DNA from: Desulfurococcales archaeon
GTDB lineage: Archaea; Thermoproteota; Thermoprotei_A; Sulfolobales; Ignicoccaceae
Direction of reading: 5' to 3'
DNA: 10,513 nt
Assembly (NCBI GenBank): GCA_015521275.1
Contig: WAOJ01000048.1
Location: 1 to 10,513, forward strand
In this document: positions 5,717 through 10,513 of the stretch, in pieces
Position numbering within the stretch: position 1 is the first letter of the stretch
Layout of the letters: each line of letters begins with the position of its first letter
Notes under the pieces: generated by a model
Databases searched by the model: none
Told to the model about the DNA's origin: nothing
Seen by the model: the letters and a program-made list of their open reading frames with translations, nothing else
Translations under genes and position numbers: made by a program

Positions 5717-6361
5717 TCACTTGGGGATTAAATCCAATACCGCCTCCTCGTTTCCAACGGTTATTTTGAACCTATTTTCATCAACTTCGAACTTGGCCTT
5801 CCCTTCGAGCTTGTTCACCTTCCCGTCCTCACTGTATATCTTTATTATGTCCTTCCCGTTGACCTCGTAGCCGAGAGCGAAGGAGTCCCTCCCGCCGACC
5901 GCTACCTTCAGCCTTCCCTTCCCTATCCTCTCCTTATCTATAACCTCTACCATTGAGAAGTTACCGTAGACCAGCTCTGGAAGGTCCACGTACCAGACGT
6001 AGAGGACCCTTTCAACCAAAGCATAACCATAAACCTTCCCTATCTTTGAGTTGGGCAAGGCCAAGGTCCCGAGCTCGTCAAAGCTCGCAGCAGAGGAAGC
6101 TAGGAAAGATGTCTTCCCCAACCTCGCCAAGGTCATGAGTATTTGTAAGTCTCCCGCATGTGTGTCCAAGAGGTAAACCCTTGAGTCCAGCAAGCCTATT
6201 GGAACCCTTTGGCCCGCGTCCAAGGGCTGGCCCCTCTCCAAGCCCTCCGGGATCTCTGGAACCGTGAACCCGGAGATGTAAGATCCATTTATCTCAACTA
6301 CCTTGTATATCAGCTTGAAGTCCTCTATCTCGTTGAACTCCGAGGAGAGAAGAGTTCTCAA
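5717..6361 (-). CDS. Protein of unknown function, first gene of the purA-thrC cluster
   Basis: I do not recognise this 214-residue protein. It has no signal peptide, no membrane segment, no cysteine and no obvious nucleotide-binding or catalytic motif. The N-terminal half (1-110) mixes strands and helices and includes a Pro/Gly-rich stretch (34-56) and an Ala/Ser/Leu-rich segment (74-102). The C-terminal half (about 111-214) looks all-beta, with short alternating hydrophobic strands broken by Gly, Asn and Asp turns, as in a barrel or beta-sandwich. The start is a TTG with GGGAAG five bases upstream. The gene ends at or just before purA, so it is probably co-transcribed with purA and thrC. It has the codon usage of its neighbours and stays open for 214 codons, so I take it as real. 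Any link to purine metabolism rests on position alone. Confidence 0.75.
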   Translation of the reverse strand: MRTLLSSEFNEIEDFKLIYKVVEINGSYISGFTVPEIPEGLERGQPLDAGQRVPIGLLDSRVYLLDTHAGDLQILMTLARLGKTSFLASSAASFDELGTLALPNSKIGKVYGYALVERVLYVWYVDLPELVYGNFSMVEVIDKERIGKGRLKVAVGGRDSFALGYEVNGKDIIKIYSEDGKVNKLEGKAKFEVDENRFKITVGNEEAVLDLIPK

Positions 6362-6368
6362 AAGGTCT

Positions 6369-6385
6369 TCCCTACGCAGTAGGGA
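6369..6385. promoter_or_regulatory. Inverted repeat TCCCTAC-GCA-GTAGGGA in the 37-bp gap before wtpA, operator candidate
   Basis: Positions 6369-6375 and 6379-6385 are perfect 7-bp reverse complements around a 3-base spacer, centred at 6377 in the gap between divergent genes. Each arm also carries a ribosome binding site: GTAGGGAGGG continues into the site for wtpA (ATG at 6399), and the other arm reads GTAGGGAAG on the minus strand ahead of the TTG at 6361. It could be a binding site for an oxyanion-responsive repressor of the transporter, a hairpin that hides the wtpA binding site in the mRNA, or a by-product of two back-to-back ribosome binding sites. The perfect 7-bp symmetry goes further than the latter needs. 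Confidence 0.5.
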
Positions 6386-6398
6386 GGGTGTTGGCTAA

Positions 6399-7373
6399 AT
6401 GCGCAAGCTCGCCTTTGTTTCTTTGCTTCTAATAGCCCTCCTAATTCCAGCCATCTATTTCAGCTTCAACAAGCCCAAGGAAGTAATAGTGTTCTGCGCC
6501 GGGAGCCTATACGCTCCATTGCAAAGGGTCGCCAACGCCTTCGAAAAGGAATACGGAATAAGCGTTAGGATAGAGCCGAGTGGAAGCGTTCTTGCGGTCA
6601 GAAAGGTGACGGACTTGGGCAAGAGGGCTGACGTGGTGGCTGTCGCGGATTACAGCTTGATAAGGAAATACATGTTCCCTAAGTATGCCAAGTGGGTCCT
6701 CCTGTTTGCGTCTAATAAACTTGTATTGGCTTACACAGACCATTCAAAGATGAAGGAACTGATACAGAAGGACTGGCTCAAGGTAATTGAGGCTAAGGGC
6801 ATTAGAGTTGGTATATCTAACCCAAACCTAGACCCTTGTGGCTATAGGTCGGTCGGAGCCCTAGCCTTAAAGGCGTACTTGGACGGGAAGCCCAAAGAGT
6901 TCTTTTTCGCGAAGTACGTGAAGGGTATAAGTGCTGAGTTTAATGACAACGTAACCGTTTACGTCAAGCCTTCATTAGAGCCCAACACAAATAAGGTCAT
7001 AATAAGGGATAAGTCAGTAGACTTGATAACTCTTCTGGAAACAGGGGAAATAGATTACGCCTTCGAGTACTTGAGCGTTGCTAAGCAGCACAACCTCAAG
7101 TACGTCGTTTTGCCCGATGAGATAAACTTGGGTAACCCCAAGTATAAGGATTTGTACTCGAAGGTAACGGTTGTAATAAATTATGGTACACAAGCACAGA
7201 GGAGCATAAGGCTCAAACCAATAATATATGGGCTCACCATACCCACAAACGCTCCCCACCCTAAGCTGGCAAAGCTCTTCGTCGAGTTCTTGCTCAAGGT
7301 CGGACCCAAAGTGTTCAATGAAATGGGGATGCCGTTCTTGAAAGAACCAAAGGTGATAAGATGGACGCAATAA
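6399..7373 (+). CDS. wtpA: Tungstate/molybdate ABC transporter, substrate-binding protein WtpA
   Basis: WtpA captures tungstate (and molybdate) outside the membrane and hands it to WtpBC. The 324-residue protein begins with a hydrophobic helix (4-22) serving as signal or membrane anchor. The mature part matches the archaeal WtpA/ModA subfamily: VFCAGSLYAPL at 31-41, PSGSVLAVRKVTDLGKRADVVAVADY across 60-85, GISNPNLDPCGYRS at 138-151 and DYAFEYLS at 219-226. In this subfamily the metal is six-coordinate, with an Asp and a Glu adding to the four oxo ligands; here D145 (DPCGYR) and E223 (AFEY) are the likely pair, supporting tungstate over sulfate. Position 33 is Cys where relatives I recall have His. 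The start is ATG, with GGGAGGGTG (6382-6390) eight bases upstream. The stop lies 13 bases inside wtpB. Confidence 0.94.
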   Translation: MRKLAFVSLLLIALLIPAIYFSFNKPKEVIVFCAGSLYAPLQRVANAFEKEYGISVRIEPSGSVLAVRKVTDLGKRADVVAVADYSLIRKYMFPKYAKWVLLFASNKLVLAYTDHSKMKELIQKDWLKVIEAKGIRVGISNPNLDPCGYRSVGALALKAYLDGKPKEFFFAKYVKGISAEFNDNVTVYVKPSLEPNTNKVIIRDKSVDLITLLETGEIDYAFEYLSVAKQHNLKYVVLPDEINLGNPKYKDLYSKVTVVINYGTQAQRSIRLKPIIYGLTIPTNAPHPKLAKLFVEFLLKVGPKVFNEMGMPFLKEPKVIRWTQ

Positions 7374-8080
7374 TCCTTCAAGCCTTAGCCTCATTAATAG
7401 TGATATTCCTCACCTATCCTTTGCTCGTTTCCCTAGCTTTGGTTAAGCCCCAAGATCTCAAGTTCTTAATTGAGGAACCCTATTCCTCTCAAGCCCTTTC
7501 AGCTATATTCGTTACCATTTCGGCTTCAACCATCTCAACGATCCTTTTACTAGTCCTCGGCGTGCCCTTGGCTTACGTCTTAGCCCGTTACAGCTTTAGG
7601 GGAAAGAGGGCCCTTGCCGCAATAACCTCCTTACCCTTGGTGTTGCCCCACACGGTAGCTGGAGTGCTCCTATTGGCTTCCTTTAAGAGCTTGACCGACA
7701 CGTTCTTAGCAGTAATAATAACTATGGCCTTCGTCTCTGCTCCCCTTCTCATTAACCCGTTGAAGGAGGCATTCGAGAAGGTTGAGGAAGAAGAGCTTGT
7801 AGCCAGGAGCTTGGGGGCCTCTAGGTTAAAGGCCTTGCTAACGGTAACCGTTCCCTCAGTTTGGAAGGAGCTCTTAGCTTCCTCAATACTGTCTTGGGCC
7901 AGGGCGGTGAGCGAGGTAGGGGCGCTCTTGGTCTTCGCTTATTACCCTAAGACCGCCGGAGTGTTGGTCTTAGAGTGGCTCAAGCTCTACGGCTTGAGGG
8001 CAGCTTTAGTTCTGTCCTTACCTTTACTGGCGATTTCCTTCTTGATCATTTGGGCATTAGAGGTGCTGAAGGATGCTTGA
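7361..8080 (+). CDS. wtpB: Tungstate/molybdate ABC transporter, permease WtpB
   Basis: WtpB is the integral membrane subunit; two copies form the oxyanion channel and dock WtpC. The 239-residue protein has about six hydrophobic segments, near residues 5-27, 47-75, 84-107, 112-134, 170-195 and 212-234. The cytoplasmic EAA loop that contacts the ATPase lies at about 142-165, with the core ARSLGAS at 148-154 and the conserved Gly at 152. TLPLVLPHT-like sequence (SLPLVLPHTVAG, 90-101) is typical of molybdate-type permeases. The ATG at 7361 has GGTGAT at 7352-7357 and overlaps the end of wtpA by 13 bases, so translational coupling is likely. The 8-base overlap with wtpC continues this pattern. Confidence 0.94.
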   Translation: MDAIILQALASLIVIFLTYPLLVSLALVKPQDLKFLIEEPYSSQALSAIFVTISASTISTILLLVLGVPLAYVLARYSFRGKRALAAITSLPLVLPHTVAGVLLLASFKSLTDTFLAVIITMAFVSAPLLINPLKEAFEKVEEEELVARSLGASRLKALLTVTVPSVWKELLASSILSWARAVSEVGALLVFAYYPKTAGVLVLEWLKLYGLRAALVLSLPLLAISFLIIWALEVLKDA

Positions 8081-8759
8081 GATAAGGGACTTGTACTTGA
8101 GCTTGGAAGGCTTTACCTTAAGCGTGGAGAGGCTTGAGGTTGAAAGAGGGAAGAGGGTAGTCGTCTTAGGACCCAGCGGAGTCGGGAAGAGCCTTCTAAT
8201 AAAGACCATAGTTGGAGCCTTGAAGCCCGAAAGAGGGAAAATAATTATAGATGGTAAAGACGTAACGAAGCTTCCTCCGGAAAAGAGGGAAATAGGGTAT
8301 GTTCCCCAAAACTATGCAATATTCAAGCACATGACCGTCTTTGAAAACATAGCTTATGGCTTAAAAGTGAGAAAGGTGAAGGACCTCTCAAAGGTTTATG
8401 AAATTTCAGAAATGTTAGGGATAAAGCATTTGTTGAACAGAAAGGCTAAGAGTTTGAGCGGAGGGGAGGCTCAAAGGGTGGCCTTGGCTAGGGCATTGGT
8501 AATAGAGCCAAAGGTGTTGCTATTGGACGAGCCATTGAGCAACTTGGATCCGGAAACTAAGCTCAAGGCCATAGAACTCATAAAAGGGATAAGGTCGACT
8601 AGCTTGATAGTCACTCACGACATCTTCGAAGCCTTGGAGTTAGGGGATAAGATAGCCTACATGAAGGCTGGTAAGCTCTTGGGAACCTTCGAAAAGGAAG
8701 AGTTCTTGAAGAGTCCCTACGCCAAGCCTTACCTTGAACCTTTGAGGAGGCTCACTTGA
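8073..8759 (+). CDS. wtpC: Tungstate/molybdate ABC transporter, ATP-binding protein WtpC (short form)
   Basis: WtpC hydrolyses ATP to power import through WtpB. All nucleotide-binding motifs are intact: Walker A GPSGVGKS at 33-40, Q-loop Q79, signature LSGGEAQRVALARAL at 128-142, Walker B VLLLDEP at 148-154, D-loop SNLD at 156-159 and switch His H182. The protein ends at 228 residues, about one ATPase domain. Many WtpC/ModC proteins run to about 350 residues with a C-terminal TOBE-type domain that binds the oxyanion and shuts the transporter down; that domain is missing and no fragment of it follows. GAGGTG (8060-8065) is a good ribosome binding site for the ATG. The last 8 bases overlap the 3' end of prf1 on the opposite strand, leaving no room for a terminator between them. 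Confidence 0.95.
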   Translation: MLEIRDLYLSLEGFTLSVERLEVERGKRVVVLGPSGVGKSLLIKTIVGALKPERGKIIIDGKDVTKLPPEKREIGYVPQNYAIFKHMTVFENIAYGLKVRKVKDLSKVYEISEMLGIKHLLNRKAKSLSGGEAQRVALARALVIEPKVLLLDEPLSNLDPETKLKAIELIKGIRSTSLIVTHDIFEALELGDKIAYMKAGKLLGTFEKEEFLKSPYAKPYLEPLRRLT

Positions 8760-9843
8760 ACCTCTTTATACCGGCTATGCCGAAGGTCTTCTTGAACCAC
8801 TCCGCCTCCGGGATCCCCTCTATCACGACCACTTGGGTGCCGTAGTTCTTAGCTAGCTCCGAAAGCTCTTCGAAGTGTGGGTGATCCTCCGGTATAAGGA
8901 GGGTCTTTAACATGCCCATCTGTAAGGCCTCTATGGTTTCGGCATCTCCATACACTATGTAGCCATCATCCTTTACCAAGTGCCTCTTGAACTCCTCCAA
9001 GGCCTTGGTCGCTTCGGCATACTTCTGACCCTTTATGTCGTCGGCTGCCATTTGGACCATCTCGTGCAAGCCGTGCTCGTCAACGTCCGCAACGTCATAC
9101 AAGCCAATGACCTTCTGCTTTAGCCTGTAGTCGAGACCTCCGGCCTCCAAGAAGTCTTGCTTTGAGAAGGCTGGACCCCCTATCAGTACTCCTTTGAGCC
9201 TCTTGTTCTCCAGATACGGCAACAGGAGCTGGGAAGCCTTCTCTCCGGCGTGCTTGTAAAACGCCTCTGCCGCTTGCTCTATTAGCCTGTCAAACCTCCT
9301 CTGTGACTGGCCTCCCCTGTGGTGCTTGCCCGGTATGAAGCCAGTAGCCTCTCCCAAGACCTCTATCCTAGAGCCCTTTAATGCTCCTATCACCACTTTG
9401 CCCCTCTCAACCAATATCAAACCGTAAACCTCCGGCTCCTCGACCATCTCTCTTAAGAACTCGGTGTGGAAGTGCTTGTCCGTTCGGTAGAAGAACACCG
9501 GGACCTTGTCCGGAGGGGAGAAGGTGAAGCACTCGAGCTTCTCCGTCTTGGGGTTGACGCCACAGAATATTACCAAGCCGTTTGGCGGGACCTTGTCGAA
9601 CATCTTGAGCCTTTCCATTGCTGCCGTTAAGGCTGTCTTGACCGCTTCCCTGGTCTTCTTGAGCTTCACGTTATCCGCCACAGACAACTCCTTCCTCAAC
9701 AGCTCCATTACGTCCCCTATCGGCCTGCCCGGAGGTATGTACAAGCTCAACAGCGTGGTCGCCGGGGCGCTCCACTGCTCCAGCTCCTTCAGCAGCTTCT
9801 TCAGCTCTGTTCTAGAAATTTGTACCTTTTGCTGTTTGCTCAT
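8752..9843 (-). CDS. prf1: Peptide chain release factor aRF1
   Basis: aRF1 reads all three stop codons in the ribosomal A site and triggers peptide release. From the ATG at 9843 the protein has 363 residues. Domain 1 (about 1-125) holds LLSLYIPPGRP (31-41) and the decoding loop, here N58-V-K-L-K in place of the eukaryotic NIKS; as I recall, NIKL-type loops are usual in crenarchaea. Domain 2 carries the catalytic GGQ at 177-179 within HHRGGQSQRRFDR. The remainder is the C-terminal domain that binds the partner GTPase, and it has no Cys pair. An in-frame ATG at 9873 adds ten residues, but 9843 is preferred because a strong GGAGGGGTGA stands seven bases before it and because the likely transcription start lies downstream of 9873. 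It converges on wtpC with an 8-base overlap. Confidence 0.96.
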   Translation of the reverse strand: MSKQQKVQISRTELKKLLKELEQWSAPATTLLSLYIPPGRPIGDVMELLRKELSVADNVKLKKTREAVKTALTAAMERLKMFDKVPPNGLVIFCGVNPKTEKLECFTFSPPDKVPVFFYRTDKHFHTEFLREMVEEPEVYGLILVERGKVVIGALKGSRIEVLGEATGFIPGKHHRGGQSQRRFDRLIEQAAEAFYKHAGEKASQLLLPYLENKRLKGVLIGGPAFSKQDFLEAGGLDYRLKQKVIGLYDVADVDEHGLHEMVQMAADDIKGQKYAEATKALEEFKRHLVKDDGYIVYGDAETIEALQMGMLKTLLIPEDHPHFEELSELAKNYGTQVVVIEGIPEAEWFKKTFGIAGIKRFK

Positions 9844-9850
9844 TGCTTTA

Positions 9851-9860
9851 TCACCCCTCC
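9851..9860 (-). promoter_or_regulatory. Strong ribosome binding site fixing the prf1 start
   Basis: On the minus strand GGAGGGGTGA is followed by seven bases and the ATG at 9843-9841. It is the strongest ribosome binding site in the window. The alternative in-frame ATG at 9873 has only AT-rich DNA before it, and the site itself would then lie inside the coding region. Confidence 0.75.
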
Positions 9861-9882
9861 GGGTTAGAGCCATTAAGCTACA

Positions 9883-9891
9883 CTTTAATTT
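9883..9891. promoter_or_regulatory. Possible shared TATA element of the prf1/methyltransferase divergent promoter
   Basis: CTTTAATTT (9883-9891) is an isolated AT-rich block in GC-rich DNA, and reads AAATTAAAG on the other strand. At 26 bases from its centre, minus-strand transcription would start near 9861, immediately before the prf1 ribosome binding site (9860-9851). Plus-strand transcription would start near 9913, a few bases before the TTG at 9922. The fit is good for prf1 and fair for the methyltransferase. Confidence 0.5.
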
Positions 9892-9921
9892 GGGACCCCT
9901 AACCGGACGTCGGAAGGAACA

Positions 9922-10488
9922 TTGGAGAAGACCGTGCCCTTCATCCCGACGCCGATAAAGGTAATAGAGGCGGCCTTGGACTTGGCCAAGGTAGGTCCCG
10001 GGGACTTGGTCTATGACTTAGGGAGCGGGGACGGAAGAGTGGTGGTCTTAGCAGCGAAGCTCAGGGGAGCGAGGGCAATAGGCGTCGAAATAGACCCTGC
10101 CTTGGTCATACTTTCCGAAATGAAGGTTAAGGAGGAGGGTTTAGAAGACAAGGTAAAGATATTGCAGAAGGACTTCAGGAAGGTGGACGTGAGCGAGGCA
10201 ACCGTACTTTACCTTTACATCTATTACGACGTAATAAAGAATTATCTCATGGACAAGCTCTATCAGCTTAAGCCGGGGGCAAGGGTGGTAACTTTGGAGA
10301 TACCCGTTCCCGGGTGGATGCCAGTGGCCAAGAGGGGAGTCCAAGACGAAAACGGAGTCGTGAGGACCCTTTACCTCTACATTAAGGGAATATCAGAGCC
10401 GGAGGCTTGGGTAAATGACATAGCCGATGAGGAGTGGATGAAGGAGTTTAGGAGGAGACTTTGGGGCATTTCGAGCCCTAACTCTTAG
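9922..10488 (+). CDS. aKMT-like SAM-dependent methyltransferase, probable protein lysine methyltransferase
   Basis: This 188-residue Rossmann-fold methyltransferase closely resembles the crenarchaeal lysine methyltransferase aKMT, which methylates many surface lysines, including those of the chromatin protein Cren7. Matching segments are VPFIPTPIKVIEAALDLAKV (5-24), SAM-binding motif I YDLGSGDGR at 31-39, motif II GVEID at 54-58, VDVSEATVLYLY at 88-99 in the motif IV position, and LKPGARVVTLEIPVPGW at 116-132. It lacks the NPPY loop of N5-glutamine or adenine methyltransferases. Compared with aKMT (about 160 residues, as I recall) it has a C-terminal tail of some 30 residues (157-188), rich in Trp, Glu and Arg. 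The start is TTG with GGAAGGA three bases upstream; a GTG four codons later is also possible. The broader family includes mitochondrial FAM173/ATPSCKMT, so the target could be another protein. Confidence 0.85.
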   Translation: MEKTVPFIPTPIKVIEAALDLAKVGPGDLVYDLGSGDGRVVVLAAKLRGARAIGVEIDPALVILSEMKVKEEGLEDKVKILQKDFRKVDVSEATVLYLYIYYDVIKNYLMDKLYQLKPGARVVTLEIPVPGWMPVAKRGVQDENGVVRTLYLYIKGISEPEAWVNDIADEEWMKEFRRRLWGISSPNS

Positions 10489-10513
10489 CCCTTATTATCA
10501 CACCGCTTTCGAG
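10478..10513 (-). CDS. Possible 3' end of a minus-strand gene cut by the window edge
   Basis: On the minus strand a frame open from the window edge encodes LESGVIIRAKS and ends at TAG (10480-10478). The codons (GTG, ATA, ATA, AGG, GCT, AAG) suit this genome, and a tail-to-tail overlap of about 11 bases with the methyltransferase gene would fit the other convergent pairs here. A second minus-strand frame is also open from the edge and ends at TAA 10487-10485, overlapping the plus-strand TAG. Only 11 or so codons are visible, so product and frame are open. Confidence 0.35.
   Translation of the reverse strand, partial: LESGVIIRAKS

Noticed and set aside
5717..5720. GTGA overlap placing the purA start at 5720.
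   Set aside because: It is possible and typical of coupled genes, but no ribosome binding site precedes it, while the ATG at 5696 has GGGAAG at the same spacing used by the gene upstream. It is kept as the alternative start.
9871..9873. Upstream in-frame ATG as the prf1 start.
   Set aside because: It would place the strong GGAGGGGTGA inside the coding region and lies upstream of the transcription start expected from the TATA-like block.
9922..10488. The idea that the methyltransferase next to prf1 modifies the Gln of the aRF1 GGQ motif.
   Set aside because: GGQ methyltransferases (PrmC/Mtq2 type) carry an NPPY loop, which is absent here. The sequence matches the aKMT lysine methyltransferase group instead.
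1..10513. Search for CRISPR repeats, insertion sequences, toxin-antitoxin pairs, tRNA genes and attachment sites.
   Set aside because: No regularly spaced direct repeats, transposase-like frames, small paired toxin genes, tRNA arms or tRNA-fragment repeats were seen. The region is compact core chromosome.

Overview
This window reads as chromosomal DNA of a hyperthermophilic crenarchaeon, most like a Desulfurococcales member such as Ignicoccus. That assignment is inference. It rests on the archaeal/crenarchaeal type of the proteins (aRF1 release factor, archaeal Trm1, short archaeal PurA, WtpABC tungstate transporter, aKMT-like lysine methyltransferase), heavy use of AGG and ATA codons, many GTG and TTG starts, GGTG/GGGAAG/GGAGG-type ribosome binding sites, and very tight gene packing. 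Four convergent junctions lie within a few bases of each other or overlap. I see no mobile element, CRISPR array, tRNA or rRNA.

Layout. Positions 1-221 are an AT-richer non-coding stretch with two inverted repeats, ahead of a gene (222-770, +) for a small exported CXXCH protein. It converges on ribH (776-1183, -). ribH is divergent from trm1 (1249-2412, +), which is followed by a P-loop uridine-kinase-like gene with an unassigned C-terminal domain (2428-3408, +). That gene overlaps, stop codon on stop codon, the last gene of a minus-strand cluster read as unknown 214-aa protein (6361-5717) -> purA (5696-4677) -> thrC (4652-3405). Divergent from that cluster, across a 37-bp gap holding a perfect 7-bp-arm inverted repeat, is the wtpA-wtpB-wtpC tungstate/molybdate ABC transporter operon (6399-8759, +), with overlapping genes. 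wtpC runs 8 bp into the convergent prf1 gene for aRF1 (9843-8752, -). prf1 is divergent from an aKMT-like methyltransferase gene (9922-10488, +). The last bases probably hold the 3' end of another minus-strand gene.

How the genes fit together. Most are housekeeping: riboflavin synthesis (ribH), tRNA G26 dimethylation (trm1), AMP synthesis (purA), threonine synthesis (thrC), translation termination (prf1) and probable protein lysine methylation (aKMT-like). The one transport unit is wtpABC, which would supply tungstate or molybdate for pterin-cofactor enzymes. The less explained parts are the CXXCH exported protein, the C-terminal domain of the kinase-like protein, the 214-aa protein in front of purA, and the palindrome between that gene and wtpA. 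I found no clear sign of a wholly new multi-gene system; the interest is in these local features.
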